Source: Ricordea florida (lineage: Eukaryota; Cnidaria; Anthozoa; Corallimorpharia; Ricordeidae). Taken from it: a stretch of 64,000 nucleotides of DNA. A program made the position numbers and the translations under genes. Location of the stretch: positions 14,308,366 to 14,372,365 of the forward strand of contig OX453287.1 of NCBI GenBank assembly GCA_949710005.1, in the 5' to 3' direction. Of the stretch, positions 42,775-52,700 are shown one piece after another (the first letter of the stretch is position 1; each line of letters opens with the position of its first letter). The notes under the pieces are model-generated. The model was not told the DNA's origin and did not search any database. It worked only from the letters and a program-made list of their open reading frames with translations.

Positions 42775-43479
42775 ATGTTATATCAATTAAGTGTACCATT
42801 ATCCTATGACCCAGTATTTAATGTGACAAACAACCCATATAATAAGGTGAGCTATAATAAATTTTGCCGCGAATTTGGTTTACCTAATAATGCTGATTTT
42901 CGATGTAAAGGTGGAAGAAATCATGGTTTGGGTGATATATTTATAAATTATTCTTGCAGTGGCCCCGGTAGTGGCGATTAAAATTTACATCTGATTAGAA
43001 GTTACGACACGTATGCAAATACTTGGCCGGCTGGTATTAAGGGGGCAAAACGTGAAGATGGGACTTCAATTAGTTTCATACGAAATGATGATTTTGCAGG
43101 CTTTAAGAATTCCTGGTTTGTACCTACTATCGGGGAAGGTTCAACACGACCTGCTGGTTTAGGTGGATTAAATAGAACAGCAGAGGCATTCGTCTATTGC
43201 GTATTGAGGTCTCAAGTTAGTACAAGATCATCTGTTTTTGGTAATGGAGGCGCAGCTATAGAAACTCAACAACAATTTATAACATTATTTGAATCTAGTG
43301 TTATTGATAACGACATTTCAAAATCATTTCAAAGATATCAGTTAGCAGTACAAGAGGCGAAATTGAGGTTAGATTTAGCTATTGCGCTGGGAGTATGGTT
43401 ACTGCCAAGTAATCTAATCATAAATACAGAGTGTAGTTGGTTATCTCCAGAAATCTTGGACACACGAGCGATTGCGTAA
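42775..43479 (+). pseudogene. Unassigned structural-like protein of the viral element
   Basis: Frame 42775-42981, stop TAA, then continuing in the same frame to 43479. It includes FKNSWFVPTIGEGSTRPAGL, TAEAFVYCVLRSQVSTRSS, AIETQQQFITLFESSVIDND and LDLAIALGVWLLPSNLIIN. Beta-rich with a hydrophobic C-terminal helix. I associate this with cnidarian polinton-like elements, but I cannot name it. One nonsense codon interrupts it. Confidence 0.4.
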
Positions 43480-44165
43480 TCAAATTTCGTGTTTCGGACT
43501 GGATCATGTTTGCAAAATTCTATAGGGATTTGTATGGAAATCGTAAATAAACAGCGAACATTTTCCAAAGAAGTAAAGATAGCAAAAATGTGCAAGTGTG
43601 GCCTAATAGGCTAATATATAATGAGACAGTTTTGAGAAAATCATGGCAAAGAAAACGAAATTAATGTGTATTTGTTCTGATTGAAAACCATCCACAAATG
43701 CCGTCGAGCAGAATCCATTGAAATCCCACGGTAAAATCCGCAAAATATGCCGAGTTCAAGAAGCGGTATCTCGGCCACAATTGCCTCAAATTTCGCTCAA
43801 AAGGCATCATTTGAAAGGTGTTTTCTTCCATTTTTAAAATATCTATCGATCACGTTGGCCAGCAGCCTTTATAGGGGCATGATTTCTGTTTTTCTTAACT
43901 GAGTTTGAGCATCGGCCTGCCCTAAAACATGAGCCCACACCCAAGCCTTGCGGTCAGTGGAAATTACCATTTTGGTAATGGTTTTTTTGTTTTCTTCGAA
44001 AACGATATAAAACGAAAACAACCGATATGATTTCCCGTAATTATACTAGAACTACAGCACCAGATACTGCACAAAATTCATGATCACAGTACGTGCGGAG
44101 TATTTTTTTAAGCGAAGCCGCGCACCGGTACGCGGGCTCAAATGTCCAAGATTTCTGGAGATGAT
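43480..44165. other. Probable insertion within the viral element
   Basis: Longer non-coding stretch than elsewhere in the element, including tttggtaatggtttttttg and gcgcaccggtacgcgggctc. No clear terminal repeats. Coding character resumes at about 44166. Confidence 0.35.
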
Positions 44166-44457
44166 GAAGGCAACTATTGATATGGAATTTGGATCGAACG
44201 ATTTAATAAATACTAAGACAAAAGAAGTTGGTATTAAACATAATTTGGGTAGTAGTAAAGTAAAATTTACTTCATACTATTAAAGATCCAGTTGCTGAGG
44301 TAAAACCAAAACCATCTGTCGTTACTTCTAATGTAGAGCCAATACCAACTACTTGTTCAGCAATTAGTACAACGACTAGTACGACTACACAACATGAGAT
44401 AAATCTTATTGTAGTCATAATTGCAGTTGGAGGTTTAGCATGGCTAATATTTAGATA
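44166..44457 (+). pseudogene. Short tail-anchored protein of the viral element
   Basis: Starts near 44167 (KATIDMEFGSNDLINTKTKE). A frameshift near 44272 leads to a proline/threonine-rich linker (EVKPKPSVVTSNVEPIPTT) and a C-terminal membrane helix (NLIVVIIAVGGLAWLIFR) before TAA. Type: small tail-anchored membrane protein; role unknown. Confidence 0.4.
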
Positions 44458-44477
44458 AAACTAACTTATATGAAGTA

Positions 44478-44831
44478 ATGATAAATATTAATCGTTTAGG
44501 AGATGTCTATTATCGTTATACTATCATTGAAAATGCAGAAGATACCGCGCAAGCGATTAACCTTGATCTTAAAGATCTAGCTAAATACTTCGCTAGAGAC
44601 CTCTGCTGCAGAAGTTGGATCCTTATCAATGGCCCGTATAGTATTGGCATGTCTGGTAAGCATACCGTTTATAGATTACAAGAAGTCCTTATGAAATATA
44701 TTCAAAATTATGTATTGTACATAGGATACGGTAATCCAGAAACAATTAAATATGGTAGTAAACATCTAAAATGTAATGCGTGTGGTTTTGAGTATTTTGT
44801 TGTAAATAGATCGGATGTTTACTATTGCTGA
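44478..44831 (+). CDS. eIF5/eIF2-beta-like domain protein
   Basis: 117 residues, uninterrupted. YYRYTIIENAEDTAQAINLD aligns with the start of the eIF5/eIF2-beta fold. GMSGKHTVYRLQEVLMKYIQ corresponds to the helix before the zinc ribbon. YVLYIGYGNPET and LKCNACGFEY correspond to the ribbon itself, where eIF5 has CxxC...NPET...CxxCG. The first CxxC is YxxY here, so zinc binding would be lost or altered. Host eIF5 is about 430 residues, so this is a domain-only protein. Its position among viral-element frames and on the same strand suggests a captured translation factor. A host retrocopy is the alternative. Confidence 0.6.
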   Translation: MININRLGDVYYRYTIIENAEDTAQAINLDLKDLAKYFARDLCCRSWILINGPYSIGMSGKHTVYRLQEVLMKYIQNYVLYIGYGNPETIKYGSKHLKCNACGFEYFVVNRSDVYYC

Positions 44832-44839
44832 TCTTTGTT

Positions 44840-45243
44840 ATCTTCGTCTTCTTCATCTTCCTCGTCATCTTTCTCTTCATCTTCATCTTCATCTTCTTCG
44901 TCTTCTTCGTCTTCTTCATCAGTTTCAGCGTCTTCCGGGACGCCTAAAAGTATTTAAAGGGCGCGTTTGATCATTGCTTCAGTATCTGTGGTCTCGCAAG
45001 TCTTATTATTATTTTCGTTGCAGTGTTTATTGCAAACCTCACACTCATTGTCTTCACCACTATCATCATCGTTCCCGAACTCCCAAATTGGTGCTTTTGA
45101 TTATTTATGGGGCATGTTTTCGTAAACGGGAATCCCAAATCGGTAACTTTATCATTTTCATCATAGTGCAAATACATGTCAGCAAAATCGGTTTCGAAAG
45201 TCTGAACTCTTTTCTCCGTCATATAGTGACATAATGTTAGCAT
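44840..45243 (-). pseudogene. Acidic, cysteine-containing protein on the minus strand
   Basis: Starts MLTLCHYMTEKRVQTFETDF at 45243. After a frameshift near 45090 it reads DDDSGEDNECEVCNKHCNEN, a small cysteine cluster. After another shift it enters a long Asp/Glu run encoded by GAAGAC/GAAGAT repeats (44840-44940) and ends at a TGA within the 3' end of the eIF5-like frame. Acidic tails like this occur in many viral DNA-mimic or chaperone-like proteins; the role here is unknown. Confidence 0.4.
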
Positions 45244-45439
45244 TCTCTAAATAAAGTTATTTGCTTTTATTTAGGTGGACTGATGATTATAACATCAATA
45301 TATTCAATAATATTACTTTCCATCCGGATTTATTCCTCATAAAAGATTTCTTTAACCTTGAAGTTTATTACCATTTTGGGTCGTAATCACTTATTTCATA
45401 TATTTTCGTATAATTGTTTATTACCATTGAGTCGTTTAT

Positions 45440-45690
45440 TTCCTTTGAATCTTCAGGTTTTTCTTATATCTGAATTTAATAAACCCATATGAATCACAAC
45501 CTAGATAAAGTAGACGCCATACATATTCTTAGATAATTTCAAGATTCCCGTATATATTTTGATCAATTCTATAGACATTAAATTGCTTATGGTATCCTTA
45601 ATATTCTGGATTATCTATAAGGCGTTGTTCACAAACAAATTTTAAATCAAAAGTATTGTCTATCATAACAGCCACGAAAATGACATCAAT
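45440..45690 (-). pseudogene. Degenerate minus-strand frame of the viral element
   Basis: Minus-strand translation shows VAVMIDNTFDLKFVCEQRLI, YHKQFNVYRIDQNIYGNLEI and LLYLGCDSYGFIKFRYKKNL with several stops between. The residue composition is coding-like, but I do not recognise a family. Confidence 0.3.
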
Positions 45691-45734
45691 TTTTAGTATC
45701 TTTCGTAAAAAGATTGACGTTAGTACGTATATAT

Positions 45735-45915
45735 GTTAAGTCACTGTGTGAAAGAAAGAAAAGAAACTGAATATGTACGTGGAAGTGAAGAATATGTTAC
45801 TACAAAATATGGTAGGTACATGATGAAATGTATCTGTGGAAGTTGTGGTATTTAGAAAGAAAAGTTTATAAGTGAGGCTGCATACGAGAGTAGAAAACAA
45901 GATGAAGATTATTAA
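45735..45915 (+). pseudogene. Short zinc-ribbon-like protein (DUF5679-like)
   Basis: Begins MLSHCVKERKETEYVRGSEE and continues YVTTKYGRYMMKCICGSCGI, then TAG and an acidic tail (KFISEAAYESRKQDEDY). The spacing of the second CxxC and of the TK.GR motif resembles the short DUF5679-type proteins found in several DNA viruses. The first CxxC has one cysteine left. Weak but consistent with the viral context. Confidence 0.35.
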
Positions 45916-45984
45916 TGAGCATTGGCTATTTATATCCCGTGTATATTTTTATGCCCCCATCCATCTATCGTTATGAATCTCCTA

Positions 45985-46250
45985 TCCAGCTTTGAATAGA
46001 CTTTGAATAGACCTTGAACAGACTAAGAATAGAGTTTGAATAGACTTTGAATAGACTTGGTTTAAACTTGGACAGGACTTGGGCAATACTTGGGGGCAGA
46101 CTTTAAATACACTGGGGCTAGACTGGGATCAGAGTTTGATCAGACTTGGATCCAATTTTGGCCGACGGCCATGGTCGAGGCCCCCTAATTTGGGGACCAG
46201 GTTAGGTCAGGCTTTGATCAGACTTCGATCAGACTTTGACCCTAATTATT
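45985..46250 (+). repeat. 11-bp minisatellite (GACTTTGAATA)n
   Basis: Units gactttgaata, gaccttgaaca and similar at 45990-46070, grading into gatcagacttg / gaccagg-type units to about 46250. Divergence increases rightward. It adjoins the right side of the viral element. Confidence 0.7.
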
Positions 46251-47299
46251 TTAAAAACGATATTTTTTTTTATTTCATGGGAATTTTCCCGGGCATATTG
46301 TCGGTAGCTTAGGCATATTAAGCAAAATGGTTTGGCGGCTTGCCAGTCAAGCTAATTACACGGGATGCCAAGGACGAGCGCGTGAAGGTTTCGGGAGAGT
46401 TCCTTTTTTATCGTTGTCACAAATTGGCATGTTTTTACAAGGTTTCTCGCATTGCGCGAGACGTGTTCGTGTATTTACAAGAAGAGAACAAGATATCATC
46501 TTCCGAGGTTTGAACTTGAGGCCTCACGAAATATTAGATTGAAGGGCAAGTGCGACACCACTGCACCAGCAAGGCATCTAGAATTCATGCGTGGCAAGTT
46601 ACGTTTTTAACCATTTGCGAGATTTCCAAGCTGGCTCCCACCTTTCTAGAGTTCAGACTCGACACCAAGAAGCAAAACTAAAGCTTGTTTTAGGAGGAAG
46701 GGAAAAGAATCCTTTTCAACCTACTGCAGGGAGCTTGAAGCAAAAGTAGGACATTGCCCGACGCGTGAATCGATCCTTTCTTTCCTTGATTTTTTGTGTA
46801 CTGAAAAGATGAATATTTGCATAGAGTGCGCTTCCAACTGGGCACCTGGTCGATTGAAGCCATTGAATTGTTTATATTGAATTCTTGGATTCATTTGCGT
46901 TGTTTCTTCGTAGTCACATATATAGCCTTGATTTTTAGTATGTGTGATTTCACTGGCTCCAGTCCACGTTGGAATCACGTTCAAGGTCAGGGGTGGATCA
47001 TTGAGGATAAACATAAGCGCTGATCGTGCGCAACACTACCTAAATGTTTATCATGTATGGAGAAAGAATTTCTCTAGTCGAACCAGTTTGTTCACTTCTC
47101 AAATAGTGACCAGAGGTTGAATTCCTTGATTTATTATCCCAGTTTTTCAGTTGTATGCAACTTACATATCCTCACAGGTTTTCCTTTGGAAAACTGATCA
47201 CTTTGTCAATTTATTTCATGTAAGAAAATTTCTTTGAAAAAAATAATTTTGAACCGTTTTCACATGACCCATACCGCATAAATGGCACCGGCGTCTTTT
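46251..47299. other. Unannotated region
   Basis: No recognised gene. A 71-codon frame at 46327-46542 has no domain, and the sequence following it resembles interspersed repeats with ggcaagtgcgacaccactgc. Confidence 0.35.
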
Positions 47300-47425
47300 T
47301 TAGATATTTCAGTGGCTCGGTGGCTCGTCAGTCACGACAAGTATTATTTGAATGGCGAGCAGCTGAGCTGTTGAAATAACACTTGTAGTGGTTTGACTGG
47401 CGAGCCGCCATGCCACTTGAATTAG
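47300..47425. mobile_element. Hairpin MITE
   Basis: Imperfect inverted arms of about 45 bp: ttttagatatttcagtggct, then ggctcgtcagtcacgac, against the reverse of 47380-47425. No coding capacity; the target duplication is unclear. Confidence 0.5.
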
Positions 47426-47430
47426 ATGTT

Positions 47431-47646
47431 CTAAAATAGTGGCCCTGTATTCTTTAGTTTAACCATCTCGGAGCATCTATGGTGGCGGATGCTCGTCTTC
47501 TCCGGTCCCTCTCCCCCAGCTAGAGTCTCAGTCACAATCCGCTCCTCGATTGGCGTGGTGGAGCTATCCCTTGACCCCGTTCGCGGATGTAGTCGTTGGA
47601 GGCGTTCTGCCTTTGGGCTGGTTTTCTCTACAATACGATCGGTCAT
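47431..47646 (-). pseudogene. Gene-like fragment, homologous to 26362-26600
   Basis: 71 residues starting MTDRIVEKTSPKAERLQRLH, then IEERIVTETLAGGEG. Nucleotide similarity to 26362-26600 is clear through gaggagcggattgtgactga. The copy here lacks about six codons present in the other and stays open longer. It does not resemble a family I know. Confidence 0.4.
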
Positions 47647-47689
47647 TCTACCACTTGCTATGGAACTCTTAGCATGGGAAGCGAAAGGG

Positions 47690-48345
47690 GATCTAAGTTT
47701 CTAGAAGTAGAAAACGAGAAACATTCTCAGCACTTTATGCGAATGCGCTGTGGACTGAGTTGTTCAATGAGATAAGTCGATTAAGTCGGTTATCCCGTGG
47801 CGACTTGCGTTTCCTTACCATGCTGCTTTTAGGATTTGCAGGTTTTCTATGCGTTGATGTACTGCAATCGTTAAGGGTTGGGGAAAAAGTCATGTTTCAT
47901 TATAACTTGTCCATAAGTATTGCTACACGAAAGCATGATCAATATCGGCATGGGCACTCGATCTTGTTAGCCAAATCGAGCAAATCTACATATCCAATCT
48001 CTGTAATTGCCAGTTTGCTCAAGCATTGTGAAGGATTGAGTTCTCATAGCCCTTTAATCAGTCGCATAGTTAAGTCTAGGGCTAGGGGATATTTTCATGC
48101 CACACAGGGTGTTTCATCGTCTAGAATTCAACAGGAGTTCACATTAAGCGTTTTGTAGAGAATCTAGATCATTTCAGTATAGATAGTTTGAAGTCCGGAG
48201 TGAAATCCAACCCAGGTTGTTGGCTCTTATATGACAGCCTAATTGATAGGCATGCTGCTTAGCGTTGTCCTTGAAGCAAAAATAGATATATCAAGTACTC
48301 AGATGAAGATTTACTAGGTGTTTCCAAGTCCTTTAGTTCGTAATT
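47690..48345 (+). pseudogene. Tyrosine recombinase remnant
   Basis: 47760-48158 reads FNEISRLSRLSRGDLRFLTM, LLLGFAGFLCVDVLQSLRVG and ISIATRKHDQYRHGHSILLA, the core of the multicopy tyrosine-recombinase family of cnidarians (integrase-like, Crypton- or DIRS-related). After a frameshift at about 48150 the C-terminal part follows: DSLIDRHAA, then SKNRYIKYSDEDLLGVSKSF. The catalytic HxxR is replaced by DSLKSG-type sequence, and stop codons interrupt. Inactive. Confidence 0.6.
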
Positions 48346-49734
48346 CCTGTCGGGGGAAATGAAGGTTCCCTTGGTCACGACCCAGATTTCCTACGTTTTT
48401 CCTTGGCGAGGCTATTTAGGTACGTTTTTCTCGCCTTCCTACTGCCTTCAGATTTTGCTATCCTACGCGTTTTGAAATGTTATTAATTTCTGACCTTGTG
48501 AATTGTTTTAAATTGATAAAAGTATGGTATAATGTTGTTCTACCGACTCATATCCAATTTTCTCCAAGAAATTGGCGTCTATGTATTTTTTTGAATGCGT
48601 TTGTGTTTATCCTGTGGCTAGTGCAGAAACAAGGTCCTTGGAAGCAGCTGATGAACCGCTAGTCCTTGCTACCGGCGTTTTATCCGATAGAAAATAATGA
48701 AAATGTAAATGGCTTCAGCCTATAAGTCTCAGTAGCTGTTTGTTGAGTTCAATTGTTCGGGTGTAAGTACTTCCAAAAAAAACTGTTGTGGATGACTTTG
48801 ACTGACGCTTCGATAACTGAGTCTTTTTGCTTTTACACTACTCGTTATCACCAAACAGATAGTGAATGCGTTAGCCAATCAGACTGCAGAAATTGCGAAA
48901 AAATGCAGCTAAGTATCTGCTGATAGATAATAGTAGCAGGTCATTTACCATTGGGGTTTGTAATCACCATGGCAAACATGTTAAGCAGAAAACGTTCTTT
49001 TTAGAACCCTCACATGGTCGCTCCAACATGGAGGTGAAACTAAGTGCTTAGGTTATCATTCGCACCTTGGTCACAAAAGTTTTCGTTTTACCGCGACGTT
49101 TAAAAATCGTATGCGGATCTCATCAATACAAAAACTGATTGATACTGCTGTTAGGCACGGCATAACTTTATGATCTCCTACCACCCCATTCTCCACTCTC
49201 TCACCCCATCCCACCCCATCTTCCCTAAAATAGGGCACTGCAAATACATGAAAGATGGCACAATTCTGGTCAGAACAAACCTCTACAAAATATCTTTTAT
49301 ACAGCAAGTATATTTCGTAACTCACTCTTAATGTAATTTCAAACAAAGTATTTTGATTTTTCCTCTTAAACAGGCCTTTGATTTTTCAGCTATAACAATT
49401 GAGGGACAGACCGCCAGTTTGTTTTACAATTTTGATTTTTAGAATCGTATTTTCGCAGATGTGAACAGAAGCATATATATATATTTTAAAAAGGTTATAA
49501 TAATTTCATGATTACCCTAACCATATTTTATTTTACTATTCGAAACACCTTGTGTGAGCATGGGTAAGAGTTATTGCAAAGGTGTGGGAGGTCCATCAAT
49601 TAACTTCGTCACGCAAAAGGCTGTAATTACGACAAAAAAATAGCAGTGTATGTGAGCTCTCACTGCTTCTGCCTTTCATTCATTTGTATTTTAATAATAT
49701 TAATTGATACAAGAACAAAATTGGCATCCAAATT
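48346..49734. other. Unannotated region downstream of gene 2
   Basis: Nothing recognised beyond chance-length frames. A C-rich tract (caccccatcccaccccatct) lies at about 49201. Confidence 0.4.
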
Positions 49735-49740
49735 TTTATT
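49735..49740 (-). terminator. Polyadenylation signal of gene 2
   Basis: AATAAA on the minus strand, about 40 bp past the gene 2 stop, equivalent to 24727-24732 in gene 1. Confidence 0.65.
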
Positions 49741-49778
49741 GAACATGATCTGTGACTCAGGTTACCCATAAGTCCTAT

Positions 49779-52700
49779 TTAGTTACGTTTGGATTGGTGT
49801 GTTGAAGAGGCAAGTAGGAAACCCAGAATGCTCTTTCCTTTAATTTTCTTTGTATTTCTTTTTGACGTATCGCTATCGCAGGGTTGATCCAGACATGGAG
49901 ATTCCAAGACCTGTGAAGAAAAGTTCAAAAAGAAGCCTTTTGTTTCTCGAATCTTACCGTCCTGGTGTAGGGTAAATGTGAGAAGACCAATTGTTGACAT
50001 TGACTAACGTTTTGACAACCTGAGCGGAAGTCATAATCAGAGTCAATACTTTATTCAGAGACAAGTTGTTTTCCGTTCAAAAAGTCAGTCGGCGTCAACA
50101 ACAGTTCTCTGAACTACAAGTTACACTATCGTTTCTATGCCGATAATACCCAACTATATTGATACATATCTCATAAAACTGACTTTAGCTACGATCTCTC
50201 ACTGGCCAAGTGTCGTGTTGAATACTGTGTCAATGATGTTTACTGCTGGTGGTGAATAATGGGCGTAACCTTGATTAGGAGAAAACTTGAACTTGTCCTT
50301 ATAACCTCACAATTACGTTCCAGGCCTTCCCTAGAGTTCATCCTAGTGATGAGTAGATCCAACCACTATCTTCTGCCCGGAATCTGGGGTTTTTTATTGA
50401 TCGGTGTCTAAGTTTAACGGAACATGTTAAAAAAAAATCTGTGTCTCCTGCTACTATCACGAGATCAGGAGGTACTTAAGTGAATATACCTCTGACATTT
50501 TAGTACATGCGTTCATTAGCTCTGAACAGGATAATTTTAACTCCTTGTTATATGGACTTCCCAAATACCTGTTAAACAGGCTAAGATCAGTACAAAATAC
50601 TGCTGCACGAATGTTACGGCTTGGCACCAACATAACTATCTGAACTTTTTCCTTAACATAATAGTCCACGTTTTCTCAAAAAACTTTTAGCTGTGCCTAA
50701 ACCTAGATTAAAGACGTATGGTGATAGGCCCTTTTCTGTAATTGTCCCCTAGGCTACGGAATCAATTGCCTCTTGAACTTAGGAGTGTTACCTCTGTTGA
50801 CCAGTTAAAGAGGCAGTTAATAAAATACTTAAAGTTAAAGTTTTTAATAATAGTGTTCGTTTCGAAATTTTAAAGACTTGAGAAACTCGCAAGGTGGATT
50901 TCACAAAAGTTATTGGGCACTTGCATGTACTTTACCAAGAAAACATTCTGCTGTTTTAGCATTTTCAGCCGAAAGCAGTTTTGCGTAAGTGAGTTTACGA
51001 TAAGGGTCAATCAAAAGAGATGGCTTGTGCCATATTTCTAGCTGTTTGTTACGCTTGTAGATTACAATTTAACATTTTTGTTCTTCACCTCTCATCGCTT
51101 CCCGTAAACGCGAGAAGCGAGAGAGAGCGTCTGTGATTCGCCGCAAGAAATTCCATACTGATGACGTAGATCTGTCCAGAATCTGGGCAGGAGCGCTTAT
51201 TGTTCGAGTAGATAATTTTGCATAATTAACTCTGCCAGAGTAATATTGGGGTGGCCGACAACTGTCACGGCCAAAGAAATAACTTCGCGACAAGCGTAAG
51301 ACTCTAGGCAAAAGTAAAAGAATCACGGCAAAAGAAGCTGTGGCTATATGGCCGGTAACCGTTCAAGATTTTTAAAACATTAAGTAGCCGGCAGTCCCAT
51401 ATTCTCAGTAATTTGACAAATCGAAAAGAAAAAAAGGGCTTATGTAAACTATCATATGTCCATTATCAAAAGTCAAGCGAACTTGAATTGCTTTATAGAT
51501 CCCAAGTGTAGCTTTTGGTTTACGCTGGGCTCAGAAAACGAAGCCATGTTTTGTGACACTTAGAAATATTCTTCAGCTATTCGATCGATCGTCGGTAGAC
51601 TGTTTATTAAAAACGTTTTGCAACAGTATACTCAATATAAACCTGAATTACTGTGCTATAAAGAATATTATATGATACAAGAATATAAATACAATAAATA
51701 CTAGGATAAATTACCAAAACTATATTATGAAAACATCAGTAAAGGCCACTAGGTGTTTTATAAGTGACAAACTCTTACGTGAGCCAAATCCTGCAAGAAG
51801 GACGCGTGTTACGACCAGATCTGAGATTCTGATTGTGTACAAACTCCTCCCGTTTGGGGAGCATAAGGTGCAGACCTGACCCCAGATGAGCACCCCTCCC
51901 GCTTAGTGTTGTTATATTGAGTGCATTTAATGCCTCATTGTAATTCATTAAAGGAAAAATGATGCGCATAGCCCCTTTCTGAATACTCTTTATCATAGAA
52001 AATCTTGTATATTTTGCTACACGGAGGCAGCGTATTCTCAGTAGAACAGGACGGACAACGGTTGTATAAACCTTTGCTAGGGAAGCTGGAGGTGCACCGC
52101 ATTGCTCAAGGACCCTTAAAGAATAAAAGTCTAATGTTTCCCTTTTTCACTATATATTCTACATAATGGTTCCATTTCAGAACATTAAATAATTTAAGAT
52201 AGATAGATAGATAGATAGATAGATTTGTTGGTGTATGATTTTTAAGCTTGACTTGAATTTCTCCCTGTCTAATTCAAGAAATCATCCCTCCATGATGGCC
52301 GTTTTCCGTGCCAATGGTATATTTAGTAAATAAACCCCTTCCGGCGGCTGGTATATCGGAGGATAATGCCCGCGGCTGAGAGATTGTCCGAAAAATGAAC
52401 AGTTGGCCGAGAAGCGAAGCTTCGAGGGCATATGTGAAATTTTGAGGACAATCTCTCAGCCAAGGGCATTATCCTCCCATATACCAGTAAGCCAGGAAGG
52501 GGTTTATTTATTTTATAACCCTCCGCGATCGTGAATTAATTTCTACTTTGTACGTGTTGAAGAAAAAGAAAAACAAGTCGTCTGACTGGGATTGCGACTG
52601 ACGCAAACACTGCACGTACATTGATTGGTCAAAATTGTTTTATATAAACTGTGATTGGACCAGAGCTTGACAAGCTGTCATGTCAAACATACTCTCGCAA

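Larger units (their letters stand above)
29739..45915 (+). mobile_element. Decayed Maverick/Polinton-like viral element
   Basis: A run of closely packed, mostly + strand short frames unlike the rest of the window. In order: capsid-like, TFIIB-like, packaging-ATPase-like, several small membrane or coiled-coil proteins, an eIF5/eIF2-beta-like protein, an acidic protein on -, and a short cysteine-motif protein. Stops and frameshifts break nearly all of them. The left side is truncated inside the capsid gene. The right end is not marked by a visible terminal repeat. Subtracting the insertion at 29962-38578 leaves about 7.5 kb. No polymerase or integrase was found, so placement with Mavericks/Polintons or polinton-like viruses rests on gene types and is inference. 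Confidence 0.5.

Noticed and set aside
44840..44940. CTTCAT microsatellite only
   Set aside because: On the minus strand it encodes an Asp/Glu tail continuing a coding-like, cysteine-containing frame, so it is listed with that pseudogene instead.
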